Below, one piece after another: positions 20,501 to 35,500 of a stretch of 64,000 nucleotides of DNA (positions are counted from its first letter, which is position 1; each line of letters opens with the position of its first letter). The DNA comes from Telopea speciosissima. Lineage: Eukaryota; Streptophyta; Magnoliopsida; Proteales; Proteaceae. Location of the stretch: positions 19,811,913 to 19,875,912 of the forward strand of contig NC_057923.1 in the NCBI RefSeq assembly GCF_018873765.1, given 5' to 3'. Position numbers and translations under genes: made by a program. A model generated the notes under the pieces. It saw nothing but the letters and a program-made list of their open reading frames with translations. It was not told where the DNA came from and did no database searches.

Positions 20501-23500
20501 CGCAAATTACAAGCATTTATATATTTCTGTAAATATTTTTACTTCTCCATCCCCTACTACTTTTATAAATAATATATATTTTGTTGTTTTGTTTCATAGG
20601 GAAGAAGGTTGGAAGGACCACTGAACTTCTGAAACCAGAAGAGGTTATAGAGCAAGTAGATATAAGAACGATTGCTGCGGGACCTCTTGAGTATGATGTG
20701 AAGCTTGAAGATGTGGAATCCTTCTTTGGTCAAAGCGGAAAGGTACTGACTACTACTTGCAGAAACAGGAAATCTTGTGTAGTTGCGTCGTTATCTCATT
20801 GTAATATATTTCTAACTTTATTTGAAAAAAATACTTGATAGTTTTATTTGGAAAAAATTTCTTTTTGTGCTGGTTATCGTCTGATCCATCTTACTATCTT
20901 TAGTTAGGTTCTGTTGGGTATTGCTTTTCTAATTTGTTTCAGGTGCATGGTCTCATTGAGATATATACATTTTATACTTGTATATAATTTAGACTTTGTG
21001 GAATTCAAATCAAGCCTTAGATACTTTGAGAGGTGCTTCTCTTGGAGCTTCAGTTTGAAAGATCAATCTGGGACAGAAAAAACTCTAGTTTTGCTTCAGG
21101 CCAATATATGATCCTATCTCGGTAACTGAAGGCCTTATTTGGTGACAAGTGAAAAACTGCCAATGGCAGGTGATTTCCATTGTGTTTATTATCATCAAAT
21201 GGAGAATTTCGTCTGCGTAGGATTTACCCAGGCTGCTGCTCCTTGTCTGGTGGGCTTGAATTGTTTCTCCTGATTGACAAGGAGACTTGATGTGTACAAG
21301 AAGCTGAGTCTTGAGGGAAAAAGTGCAATATCTGTATTTTGAAAACAGAAGAAAGACTACTCTTTTGATTCTTAAATCTCTGTTTCCCCACATGGACTGA
21401 AGTACTCTTTTGTTGCGGACTTCTGATTGAACTAATTGTATGGCATCTCTTTGAAGGTCCAGAAAAGTTGGGGACGAGGATCTGAGGAAACTTGGCTAGC
21501 CTCTTCATATTGAAGGAGCTATAAGTGCTAGGATCAGACCTAAATTGACTCTGGGAGAAGTGGTGAGGAAAGACATGCATATCTTAGGCCTTGTATCAAA
21601 TGTGACATCGAGTAGAGCTGATTGGAGGGTTAGGATCCATGTAGCCGGGTTGGGATAAGGCTGAGTTGTTGTTGTAATGTTTGGTACATCCATTTTTGAC
21701 CACATCTGGTTTTGTTGACCTCATGTAAAACCCCTAATCAACTTGCGTTGTCATTGAATGAAATGTGTTATGTTACAAATCAACTAATGCTCTTTCTAGC
21801 TGGGTATCATGATTGGGTGATAATTCAGTAGGGAACCTTGTTTTAGCCTATATGAATATATGTATACCTTTGTATTGCAAAAAGTCAACACAAACTGGTG
21901 GTTTGGATTTGCACCCTTGGTTGGCAGTATTTGCCGAACCCTATTATATATCTTGTGTAATATTGTCTATTCTACACCATGGTTGTCTAGCCGACGCCCA
22001 GGCGATGTCCAGGTGCCTTGGTCGACTTGGGCGCCTAGGTGGGTGCTTTGGACGCCTTGTTTGTATAACCTTAATTTTGGACCCTCTCTAACGCCTTGTG
22101 ATGCAGTTTCATTTCCAAATAGGGCTTGTTTGCTTAGGAATAAGTCTAGGGTTGGGTTATATACATGTTGGGCCTTTGATCCATGGGTTTTATATGTAAT
22201 AGGCCACTTTTATGAGCCTAAAATATGTGTAATTAGGTTGCATACGGGCTTAGTTGTTTTAGTTCCATATTTAGTTTTATTTTGGTGTTTTTGTCCATAA
22301 ATTGAACCGGTTCAACTAATGGTTCAATTTAAGTGATTTTAGTAGTTTTCTTCTTATTGTTTAGTGGGGCTAGATTAGGATTCTGTTTTGAGTCTATTTC
22401 AGTTTCCTAGTCAGTTTAAGTTACCTAGTAGGTTAAGGATTGAGTTAGGCCTTTCCTTTTTAGTGTAGGAGTCTATTTTTTAGTCTTTTAAATCAGGTTG
22501 TAAGGGGGGAGGCAAGCATTGAACACAAATTATGATATTAATGGAAAGCTTTTGCTGCTCTTCTTCTCCATTGAAGATTTTTGTCTTGTGTTTGATCAAA
22601 GCTGGTGGGATCGGTATTTGATCCTATTGACACCTTGCGGTGGGAAGCCTAGGTGGTTCGTTGGTGGGATTGGTGTTTGATCCAATTGACACCTTTTGGT
22701 GTGAAGCTCTCCGGTGGTTCTTTTGAAGTTCTCTTTCAAGCATAGTTCGAGAACTTGCGAGATCTCGCCGAGATTCTCGGTTTTTTGAAGACCCGAGACG
22801 AGATGGAATATGAGTTGTAAAAGTACAACAACTCGATCGAGATCTCGAGAATCTCGACCCAAAGTCCTTTATATGAGTGCCAGATCTCGAGATCTTGCTG
22901 GAAAATCTTGGTATACAGACACCTATCTATGCCAGAAACCAAGACAGACAAGACAGACACTTATTTATGTCTAACATCACTTAAGTAAATGTTTTTGTGT
23001 TTGTATTTCATTTACTTAAGATATTATTCATAAATAAGCAAATACCCCCTATTTGAATCCAATAAAAATAGTTAAAAAATCAAATTACGAAAGGAAAAAA
23101 AGTCAACCCCCCAGTTCAAGAACAAAAACTGGATTTTCGGCGGTAGGTGCAATTTTCAACTTTCTAATGCTGGGGTTTTTGTCAAATCTAAAAATTCCAT
23201 AAATCTTAATATGGTAAAACATTGCTAAAAATCCAAAATGCGGTAAAATATTCATTTGTTTTGATGTCCAAAAAAATATTTTCATTCAGAGCCATTTTGA
23301 CAGCATTCGCGCACACCAAATTAAGTTTGACCGGTACATAACTCCTTCAATATAAATCAGATTTAAGCAATCTTAGACTTGTTGGAAAACTTTGTTTTGA
23401 TATTAGACATAAATAAGTGTGTTTGTCTTGTGTCTGTCCTGGTTTCTATCATAAGTAACTGTCTGTCTTGCTTTTCCACTAAGTGAAACTCATATTTGGA

Positions 23501-26500
23501 CATTGTTTTTGGGAAATTTGATAGTGTCATTGTGTTTAAATGGCCTAAAATAGGCTGAATACCAAGTTTTAGATCCAAACTAGGTCTAAAACCCACCGAG
23601 TTGAGCCTTCGAGTCGGAAAAAAAAAAAATACACCAACTCGGCGAGATCTCGACTCGACTCGGTTTTTCCAAGGACCGAGATCCCACCGAGTTCCGAGTT
23701 TTAGTACCTTGCTTTCAAGTTCTAGTTAAAGATTCAATTTTTATTAAAGTTTCTCAATCAAACAAGCTGCTGCCAAGGGAATTCTGCAACAACAGTGAGT
23801 TGGATTCATCCCAACTCTAACTTTCTTCTAATTCTCTAAACCACCAAACCCTAACATCCCCTCCATCTATGAACATCATTCCCATAACCCAAATTCTGCC
23901 CAGACCAAACCAGCCATCAAAATACCCCCATATTTGGATCAAATTTCCTCTCAACATAAGGAGAACTCGATCCAAACTCCTGCTGTAATTTCCTTTATAA
24001 ACCCTAGATTCCACCATTATTCCATTTTTAAACATCCGAAACCCTAACCCTAAATTGCTGCAATTTCATTTGATTTCTCTGTCCACCATTAAAATTTAAT
24101 GTAAACTTCACTGATAGACTCCCCTACATCAATTTGGCTTAACCCTACTATCAAACTCTAACCCTAATTTCACAATTTTCACCTATTTTAACCTAACCGA
24201 ATTACATGTTCAAGTTAAATCTTGGTTGTCTGGCTTCTAGTTGGTCTTCTACCAAACTAGAACTACAATATCTTGGGTCGACTATGTTCTACACATTCTT
24301 TTAGTGCTAGAAGACAAAAGGCAACTAAAACAAGTAAATTATGAACCATGATGAAGAAACATAATATTTTATTAATTATGAAATAGTCGAAGTACTTGAT
24401 AAGTGTGGTGATATATGATAAAACCTAAGTCCTAAGTCCCAACAATACATGGTAAGTATGGTGATACATGAGTACAAAGTGGACCCCCTAGGCCATCCTA
24501 ATTCCTAAGGTCTATACCACGACCTATGAAGTGGAGGATCGTGCCCACTCATGGAGCGATGGTGCCGACGTGCATTTTCCTTCGATTGCATGACAAAAGC
24601 AGACCACATCATAGTGTGCCGGAAGAAACGTTCGAAGTCCTCCATAGCTATTCTCTAAATGTCTTCACCTACATACTAGAGGATTGAGCCCACTCATGGA
24701 CTGATGGTGCCAACGTGCATTTTCCTCTTACTGCTACAAATGTAGACCACAATATAGTGTGCCAGAAGAAACGCTCAAAGTTCTCCACAGCTACCATGTA
24801 AATGTCCTCATGTATATACTGGAGGTAATCTATCCTAGGGTATAGGTCATCGTACTGTGAAGAACCAGCCACTATGATTGGATGGTGTAGCCATAATGTA
24901 CGAAGGGGGATTGGGTAAGAGAAGAAGTCGTCCACAAAGGAAGATCCAGTCTATGACTATGAGTGGGCATCATACTCAAAAGCATTGGGAACAGATGAAG
25001 ATGTAAGCTTCCCCATGCCAATGAAACGACCAGTTGCTCTCCTCGGCTTTGACAACTTCCTCTACTATTCCCTATACTCAATTCTCCAATAGTACTAGAC
25101 AAGCTATTGCTGTCCATACAATTAGCCTTCTCATTTGGTCGGAACCGGCGACGAGGCCCTCTCGTGTAGCCTGCACGTGGTCATACTGCTCTCGAACTCC
25201 CATCATATGCACCATCACGAGTAGACGGTGATAGTATGCGAGTGTAACCACTTTATATCATCCTTGCCAGGTGCAGGCTTGAATGGTCGGGATGACTGTG
25301 AGTGAATGTGACTCTCTGTAGCCATGTACCCATCCACATCAACACCCACTTGTCCGGTTATCTGTGGTTAAGGCCTACCCTAGGCTAATCCGTCCCCGGT
25401 GTACCTCTATCCTTCACTCACTCCACCGGGGGATCCTCATCCTCGGACTCCACTTCGAAAAATGCCGGCGGACTCGATCGGTTACTTGTTTTCCATACCC
25501 ATGAATGTGTTGCATCTTCAGCCTCATATTGTAGTGAACATGCACTAAGTCTTCTAGACATTGGGAACCCAATCAATTTCACTTCTTGGAGTGGATGAGC
25601 AAAAACATACTTCAATTTCGCTCACGGTTGGAGGCGGAACATGTTTGGGAGAGCACCTTGGTTGCTATCCTCAATTCTTGTGCATCATTCCCATACAACA
25701 CCCACCGTTCAGCTACATTACTACAGCAAAAGGATATGTTATTTGCATTTCACAAGTCTTAATATAGATGTAAGTAAGAGAATAAGATACTGAATTGCGT
25801 ACCGGCATCAATATTTGCCCGGCTAGCCACTGCGCCGGGCCGTTCCAAAACTCCCCAAGGCATCCTTTAAACTCTTGATCTATACCCATTTGAAAATTGT
25901 TTATGTTAGCAATCAATACCCGTTGGAGTAATTACTTGTTATCTTCCTAATGAACTATAGAACTCACCTCCATGTTGCAAATAGATTGGATTGTATCACG
26001 GGGCACCAACTTGGCAACCACTTGCTTCATTGCTTCTATAAGATCCGGATTCATCCCAATTCTATAGCTGTATTGATTCTTGGGGTTAAGATAGTATGTT
26101 GCAAATTGACATACATATATTGTTAATGTATAATAATATATTCTATAAATTATAAAATGCAATGTGAATTTGTTACATAAAAAAATTACTTACCAACGTT
26201 ATGCAGTGGATGCATAAGATGATGCTCCCATTGATCCCTAATTATCTTGAGGAAGGCCCTGCTGCCATGTGGCATTTAATTGTGGACGTGATCCTTCATC
26301 ATGTCCACGATAGCATTCAAGTGTGGCATGGTAGCTGAAAGCGGAGTCCACCAACTTTAGCACCTTGACCACTGGGTCCAAAACTCCTCAGACGAAATGG
26401 TAGCTTGTGTCTCCCTTCCACTAAGGGAACTCGACTCCCTCCATGCAAACTACTCCTCAGATGCAAACATAGATCTTAGACCCACCTACCTTCTTCGCCT

Positions 26501-29500
26501 CAAAGCTCTTCAGTGCAATGTAGTTTTTTGCGAATCTAGTGATGGTGGGCTTGACCAAGTCTCCACTACACTTCTCCGGTTCTCCCTCAGAATGTTGAGT
26601 GCAAACCCATGGTTGTAGACAAAGGTGCTCCCTTGTCTCGCTCTCTCAACCAAACTTTGCACCAATTTAATCTTCCCCACGTCCTTCATTATAAGGTTAA
26701 TGCAATAGGTTGCATAAGGTGTCCAGCAGAGCTAGTACTTACTATATTATCCATCAACTTCTCACCGGCCTTCTTGAAGTTGCTTTCGTTGTCCGTCACA
26801 ACTTGGACAACGTTCTCCACACCCACCTCTTGGACCAAATCCTTCGACATTCTATAAATGTATTTTGCATCCTTTTTCTCCTTGGATGCATCCACAAATT
26901 TTAGGAATACTGTCCTCTCATCACAGTAAAAACATAAAGTTGATGGTAGACTTTCTCGTGGGACCAATCCAACCATTGCACATGATCGTCACCCCATAGC
27001 TTTCCTACATCCACTTTAGGCAATCTATATACTCCTGAAGATCTTGTTTTTGCCGGGGCAAATACAAATTCATCACCTCATGTACAGTGTGCCCCTTGAC
27101 CCCTGGGCCAACATTAGCCACCGTATCTAGTGTAGTCTGATAATAGGGCCCCATAGTGTTGTGTTGAGATGCTGTGGAATAACAACCACTTAGACACAAC
27201 ATCCCCAACCATCCAATTTAGCCTGCTTGTGGCCTTTTTTCCTGTAGATGCTGGGATCTTGTTGTAGTACGGGGTTCTGTCATGGTGGTACTGGAAGTGG
27301 AGCTGGATTTGTACTTTGTGATCTCCTCAGGGGCAATTTAGCCTGCCTCTTCCCCTGTAGCTGTGGCTATGTAGATCCACTACCACTACCACTACCACTA
27401 CCACCTGCTGTAGACGGACCATCTCCTCCCCTAGACTGTCTCTATCTATCTTGCTACTCCTGAAAACTGGCTTTGCTCCTCGCCTATGCTTGCCGAAATT
27501 CCCTAGCCTTTGTCTCAGTCTCAGTCTCAGTCTCCACATCATCAGGCGCATAGATAGGGTTGTCATCATCATCACTATCAACATTGTCCCCCTTTTCATG
27601 GCTAGGTGGCTAGAACTGCCTCCTCAAATTCCACCCTCACCTTCTCCTTTTCTGCCTTCCTCCGAGCCCCTCCCTTCATGTGTGCAGCTATGACCTCAGA
27701 AATCTCCACAGGAACCATTGGGCATTTGGCCACACCTTTGACCCCACCTCCCATGATCTACTTTCTACAATAATTACACTTTGTTTTTCTTGTCACCATC
27801 AATTGGCACTCCATGCCTCCATGCTATGTCTCCCCTGCTACCATCTCCTCAACGAGGTTCGAAATTTCGTTTTCTTTCGCTGTTTCGGTTAGGTCTAAAC
27901 CACCGAAATACCGAAATTTCGGCAAGATATCACTCCTTTAGTTTATGCTGCTTGTTGCCATTTTTCCTATAGATGCCAGGATCTTGGTCTAGTACAGGTT
28001 CCCATTGTGGTGGGACCACTGGAAGAGGTGGAGCTGCCCTAGTATTTTGTGATCTCTTGAAGGGCAACATAGGCTGCCTAGACGGACCAGCTCCTCCACT
28101 ACCACTACCACCTACTCTAGACGGACTAGCTTCTCCCCTAGAGGTACTGTCTATCCTGCTCCTCACCTGTGCCCGCCGAAAACCTAGTCTCTGCCTTTGT
28201 CTGCACATCATTAGGCACATACACAGGATCATCGCTGTCATCATCAGTATCATCATCCCCCTGTATTGGGTGGGTTGCATGAACAGCCTCCTCAAATTCT
28301 ATCCTCGCCTTTTCCTTTCTGCCTTCCTCCGATTCCCTACTCATGTTTTCAGCTATGGTCCTAGCAATCTCCACAGGTACCATGGGGTATGTAGCCACAT
28401 CTTTGGCAGTCCCAGCTGAATGTTGTTTCAGTCATGTGGCCCCACCTCCCATAATCCTCTTGTGACAATAGTTGCATTCAGTTTTTCTTTTGTCACCATC
28501 AATTGGAGTGCCATGCAGCCATGCTCTCTCTCCCCTTTCACCTCCCCTACATCTTCCCCCATCGTCTCCTTGTCGCCTTCCCTGTCAGCCATTATCTCAC
28601 CTCCTTACTATTGCATAAAGAAAAGAAGCCATTATTAATTGTGAAACATCAAACTGAGACCACTTAAACAACTGTGTAATTTTTCCTCTATCCCTTATAA
28701 TTATTTTTCTCATAATTAAATATAATTTTCAGAATTTTTTTTCAATAAAATATTGGCCTAGTACAAGAAAACCAAATATGGTACAACATAGGAAGGCTCA
28801 TATGCGCTTCAAAACATGCTGAAATCAGCAACATAATTTTCCTTTATTTTCAAACCAAAACAGAATATTTTTTTCCTTATTTTCCTTATTTTTTTTTGAA
28901 AATTTTAAATAATTTTCCTAATTTGAAACTAAAAAAATAATTATTAATTTGCAGGAAATAATTTCTGATTCTGTGAGGCCTTATATCGGCCAACAGTGAT
29001 TATATATAATTGAGCCCCATCCAGTTTATATTAACCCTAATCAAGCACCAGGTATTTATCATATTTTTTTTTTGAAAAAATAATTTTGGGAGAAAGTTGT
29101 TTACCTGAATCTGTTGAATGTGGCCAAATTCCAGTATGCAGCAACTGATCTCTTTGGAGTGATGTGGTAACCCCCAACAGTGTCTTCCAGTGGTTTGAGG
29201 CGGTGATGTGGCAAAAATCCATGCAAATCAGTGTTTTCTCCTTCTCCAGGTCGAAACAAACAAAACCAGCGAGTTCAACCAGAAATCGTGAAATGATGCT
29301 TTTATACAACAACAATAACATAGCCTTATCCCAAGATTCCTAACTATATGGGGTCGGCTACATGGATTCGTGCTCTCTAATCAGCTCTATTTGAAGTCAT
29401 ATAGGATACAAGACCCTTTATATAAGGGTCCATATTGCTTTTATAAAGGGTCCAATGTGTTATTTAGGCGAAAAATGGCAAAATTTCGCCCGAAACAGTG

Positions 29501-32500
29501 TATGGTTTATGTTTTGCCTCCTATTTCGTCTCGTTGGCTTCAAAATTTGCGAAATTAGTGAGATATTGGGGAGATTTTGAATACAGCCATTATTTCATTA
29601 CTGTACTATTACATGAAGAAAACAGGACATTATTAATTTAGGTGCATCAACGGAGACCACTAGAATGACTATGTAGCTACTCATTATTTTACCCCTATCC
29701 TTTATATTTTTCTCTTAATTAAAAAATTTCATAATTTTTTTTTCAAAAAATATTGGCCTAATACAACAAAAGCAAATATGGTACATATAAGCCTCGTATG
29801 TGCTTCAAAACACGCTTAAATTACTTACACAATTTTTCTCTGTTTTTCCAACCAAAACAAAATCTTTTTCCTTATTTTCTTGAATTTTTTGAATTTTTAA
29901 CATACTTTTTCATAATTTAGAAAATAAAAAGTATTTACCGCCCAAAAAAAAATTTCGACTCTGTCAAGCGGTAGATTGGCCAACGGTGTCTAACATATAT
30001 GCAAATGAGCCCTATCTAGTTTATATTAACCCAAATTTTTTTTCACATTTTTGTTGTAGGAAAATCCATTTTTGAAGTCAGAAAAAATATTTATAAACAC
30101 AAAAAAATTTTGCACCATTGTAAGGTCGTAGAAGCAGCCTCCAATGTCTGAAACATAAAAAATTCATCAACCATTGGGTATTTTTGTAAAAAATTTGTTT
30201 TTGGGAAAAGTTCATTACCTGTAGCTATTGAATGTGGCCAAATCTTCTCCAGTATGCAGAAACCAATCTCTTTGGAGTGAAGTGGCAACTCCCAGTAGTG
30301 TATTTCAATAGTTTGATGTGGCAAAAATCTATCCAAGGAGGTGTTTTATCCTTCTCAGACTCGAAGCTGGCGAAAAAGTCGAGTTTTGGTTGAAATCCTC
30401 GCGAAATGAGGTATTTAAGGATTTGTATGGTAACTTTTCAAAAAATTGATTTTGGGGGCAGAATTGAAACAGATTATGTATGTGTTGTCCGGTCCGTTTC
30501 TGTGATTTTTTGAAACGGACCAGGTGATATAATAGATTCTGGCATGGTTTTGAGAAACACCAAAATCACGTTTCTCACTTCTGAGAATTGGTTCTATGAA
30601 ATCTCTGTGAAACAACTTGCTCTTAAGTTACGAGGGGCATTTGATGGAATTTACCATCAAAACATAAAACATAACCCTAGTCATTCCCAACCACTTCACC
30701 TTCGACCTCCTTTCTCTATTCTCAACCTAGGGCAAGAACGTCCGAAGAATCCATTATCTCCGAAGGTCTCAGCAGTGGCTGTCTCCTCAGTAGCTTTGCA
30801 GTCTTCATTACTGAGGTGTGTTTCACCTTCGACCTCCTTCTCCATTCTCAATGTCCATAGGCTTCCTTCAGCGGCGGTGGTCTTCTCTGCAGTTCAACGG
30901 TCTCCATTTCAGAGGTATCCGTCTTTCTTTCTCTCTCTCTCTCATATCCAACCTGTTCTGGTTTCTATGCGGAATCTCCCCTGTTAATCAAGCTCCCTAT
31001 GCAATAACCCACTCAGTTAATCAAGCTCCCTCGTCTCTCTGTTTCTGGCCTTAGATTTTGAGCTCTGGACTTTGCCATATCAGGTAACGATTTCCATTTC
31101 TATTGCTCTGCTTGAGAATAACTCAAACGTCAGTCAAGCCCAGCAGAACAGTATATTTTTGGTTTAATTGAATTGTCATCTGTCAACTCTGCTCCATCAT
31201 ACATGTTTTTGTTTCTCTGTAATAGCAGAAACAATTTTTTACCAGGTTTACCATAAAGCATTTGTTGGTACAGAATTACTCCAAAATCCAGAAACAGAAA
31301 AAATCGATTCTGATTCGGAACCAATTTTTTGAAACAGAATGGTTGCCATACAGATCCTAAGCGACTTAGACTATGCTGTTTCGCTGAAACAACACGAAAC
31401 AGTCCGATTTCGCTGAATATTTGATGGAAACAATGCAGATTCTGTGATTCACCTATCAATTCGTCTCGGTAAGTTTGAAATTACCAAAATATTGCTGCAA
31501 AATTTTGCTGACATTTAGAACTATGGGACTTCTAATTAGGTTTTCTAGTTGTTTTAGGACTACTTCTACAGCCTAGCGTGGGGGTAGTTTTTTTTTTTAA
31601 TATATATTTTAAATTCCTTTTGTAAGTAGACTGTTTCCTACTGGCTGCTAGTTATCCTATGTCCGTTATGAATCAAGTCGTTGGTTTCTATTTAAGATCA
31701 TGCAAGGCCTTGGGCCCATGATTTTTCTATTGGAATAAATTTGGCTGTGCAACTTTTTTATCTGTGAGACTCAGATGGCTGTGAGATGCAGTGCTATATG
31801 GTGGGATACCAATATTGTCTGATGGGATTCCAGTTGAGGATAGGTGGGATGTTTAATCATATCTTCTTCTTCTTCGTTCTTTCTTCTCCATCAATAATCT
31901 ACTGGGATCAAGTAAGTATAGTCTTATTCTGTTTACAGTCTTTCAATTTATTATAACTCTTCAGTTCTTTTATGGATACGCTTGAAGTTTCAATTCTGTT
32001 TTTAGAGCCATCAATAGCAGGTTAGTTCAAATTATCCTACAGTTTAAAATTTTGAATCTGAGATTATTTGATTAATTCTCATTAAACTGGAACTCTTCCA
32101 TCATTAGCTTCCTTACGCTGATAATCTGTTGCTGATTTCTGTGGGTTATTAAGGGAATCATCATCTTGTTTGTTGGGAGATTCTGGTAATTTTTTTTTGA
32201 ACTCAATTGGCTGCTGTTCCTAAACCTTGTGGTACCCCTGTTTTTAGAACATTCCTGCTGCAAATTGGACTCCTCACCTGGGGGCATATCTATCCCTTGG
32301 ATTGGACTGATCTTTGGAGGGTTTGTTCCTCACTCCTTAGGGAACATACAGTCCAAGTTTGGTTCTGATCTAACCACTGGATTAAGAAATATTAAATTTC
32401 TTTAAAATCTGGTTTTTGAGTAGCTATTGTGGTCCTATCTATTGAGTTGCAGCCTAGTACCTATTGGTAGTTTTTGTCAACCTCATTATCTCTTTTGCTT

Positions 32501-35500
32501 ATGTAATTATTGATTCTTGAGGATATTAACATTCTTGATGATTCTACCAGTTTTATTGCTCAAGTGAATATGGCCAATGGCTTTTGGCTGTAATATTAAA
32601 GCAAGCTGGATATATAGCAACTGCCCTTAATCATGTCAACCCCCTTAGTTTCTTATATTCATTCTCTGGTAAAAGTTCATAACAATTAATTTTCTCAGTT
32701 GCATGTCTATTTGCTACCGATTATATCATTTCTAATAACTCTGTTTGGAACCTAATCTGTTACATTTTCTTAATGCAGGTGAATAGTGTTAGATTGCCTC
32801 GTCATGTTGCAGACAAGAGGTTCTTTTGCGGTACGGCTTTGATTGAGTTCTCTACGGAGGAAGATGCTGAGAATGTTTTAAAAAAAAAATTGGTTTATGC
32901 AGGAGCTGAGTTGGAACTAAAGCCAAAGTAAGCTTGCTTGTACATCTTAGCTCTAGATGATCAAAAGATTAGTCCTTCCTTTCAACTGTTTGAAGCCATT
33001 AAATTGCTGGTCTTTTCTTGTTGTATCCTTTTTTTTTGGTGGCATATATAGTCCTTATATTAAACCATTGTTGTTGCCCACATGCATTATGAAGAAATTA
33101 GTCTATTCAGATCTGATGAGTGGTGGGTAGTCTCTGGTGCTGCTGTCCATATATAAGAACTTGAATTGTTAATTCGTAATATATTGGATAGCAGTGGAAA
33201 GGATTCTCCAAGTAGGGTCTTTTTGGTATCATGTTTATTTTTGTTTATTATCTATTTTATAAAAATCATTAATAAAATTCATCTTGTCAAAAAATAAAAT
33301 CCGTTTGGTAGCTATTAGATATAATAGAGTATAGAATGAGAAACCGTTGGGTAACTTTACATATGTGTATATAATTATTATAACATTTAAGTGGTGGGTG
33401 AAGAGGTTCCCCCTTCACCCATCTTGCTTCCCAGATCTAAAAGTCAAAACCGAAACAGAGTGGGGAACTATCAGGTGTTTTTCTTATCAAAGGCAGTGTC
33501 CCAGCTAACAAAAGAAAGGGGATGCTTGGGTTCCTGGATGCCCATTTAGAACATTTAGTCAAACTAAGAAAACCCACTTGCAGTTCCTACAAATAAACAG
33601 AGCAAACCACTAAAACCAGATCCACCCATGTTTCTTTTTTCCTTTTCACCGTTTGTTTTATTATGTTCAGAAGGTAATTGAAATCAAATGATTATAGTTT
33701 GTGGCAATCAAACCACACCTAAGTTATTGCAAGTCAAGAAGCCACATGAAAAGTTAATCTAGCAGTGCATCGAAGACAGAGAAAACGACACATTGAACAC
33801 TGTAACAGAACAGACCCTAGGTCTGACCAGCAGTGAAGAACAAGGAAGAAGAAGAAGAAGATGGAGAAGAGAAGAGAAGAGAGAGATCGATTGAGAGAAA
33901 ATAAACTCCCTCACGATTTCTGTGTATGTAAATCGTGAGGGGGGCAATCTGATTTATAACTTCAGCATTAATGAATTACAAGTAAACTTCCCAAAATACC
34001 CTTAAGACAATTGAATAAACTAGAAATATAAATAAGACTAAAACACCCCCAGAAACCTTGTAAACTCTAATCGACAATCCTTAACACTCCTCCTCAAGCT
34101 AGAGCGTAGACATCACCAAGCTCCAGCTTGGAACAACCACTCAAGAACTGAGGTCGAAACAAAGCCTTCGTAAACATATCTCCAAGCTGAAACTGGGAAC
34201 GAACAAAGGGAGTAGTAATTAGCTTATTTTGAACAGCATCTCGAACAAAATGACAGTCAACTTCAATGTGCTTTGTCCGTTCATGAAAAACAGGGTTGTT
34301 GGCAATATAAATGGCAGCTTGGTTATCACAGTACATCTCCATGGGCTGATCACTAGAATAACCAAGCTCACGAGCAAAAGAACGAACCCACATCAATTCT
34401 GCAGCTGTATGAGCCATAGCTCTGTACTCAACCTCAGCACTGGTACGAGCAACAGTGGTATGTTTCTTGCTCTTCCAGGTAACCAAATTACCTCCAAAGA
34501 AAGTGCAATAACCTATAGTTGATCTTCTATCGCCATCAGAACCAGCTCAATCAGCATTAGAGAAACCAATAACGCTGGTGTGACCATGGCGACAGTAAAC
34601 CAGCCCCTTGCCTGGAGCACCCTTGAGGTAGCGTAAAATACGACAAGCAGCATCCCAATGTACTTGCTTAGGTGTCTGCATGAACTGACTAACAACACCC
34701 ACAACAAATTAGATATCGGGACGAGTAACAGTGAGGTAGATAAGTTTACCGACCAGGCGCCGATACTGATGTGGGTCACTAAAGTCCTTGTCACCAGAAG
34801 TACCAAACTTGACATGTGGATTCATAGGAGTATCAATAGGTTTGCAACTCAACATTCCTGTCTCAGCAAGTAAATCAAGAACATACTTCCTCTGGGACTG
34901 GCTAAGACCTCGAGAACTACAAACAACCTCAATACCAAGAAAGTACCTGAGGCTACCCAAATCCTTGATCTGGAAGTTATCATGCAAATATGTCTTCACC
35001 TGTGCAATCCCAGAAGCGTCATTACCAGTAACAATAATATCATCGACATAAACAGCTAAGATGACCACGTTAGACCCCTGACGTCTAACAAAAATAGAGT
35101 GATCAGAATAGCACTGAGAGAACCCACAACCAGCCATAACACTGCTGAATTTATCAAACCACGCACGGGGAGACTGTTTCAGTCCATAAATGGCCTTATG
35201 AAGGCGACACACCTGAACACTATCGTCCCCCTGAGCAACATAACCAAGAGGTTGCTCCATGTACACCTCCTCCTAGAGATCACCATATAAGAAGGCATTC
35301 TTCACATCCATCTGAAAGAGAGGCCAATCAAGATTTACTGCCAAGGAAAGCAAAATGCGAACAGAATTCAACCTCGCAACAGGGGAGAAGGTCTTGAAGT
35401 AGTCGACCCCATATGTCTGTGTTAACCCCTTGGCAACCAAACGGGCCTTGAGCCGCTCCACAGTGCCATCTGGATTGTACTTAACCGTGTACACCCAACG

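Larger units (their letters stand above)
24300..28590 (-). pseudogene. hAT transposase gene remnant (BED finger, DUF659, hAT-C)
   Basis: Minus-strand order: BED zinc finger ([17 protein letters not shown], about 28440-28520, and a second copy near 27770), an acidic linker ([16 protein letters not shown]), the DUF659 catalytic core ([39 protein letters not shown], 26689-26976), then [20 protein letters not shown] (26070) and the hAT dimerisation region ([19 protein letters not shown] ... [11 protein letters not shown], 25500-25680). Many stops and frameshifts break it; in hAT-C the Trp after RERN is a stop. The region left of 25400 carries further ORFs that I cannot assign. Terminal repeats were not located. 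It lies in La intron 4, antisense to La. Confidence 0.82.

Noticed and set aside
24300..30400. Terminal inverted repeats of the autonomous hAT element
   Set aside because: Several candidate TTCGAAATTTCG-type ends exist, but none could be paired with an 8-bp target duplication.
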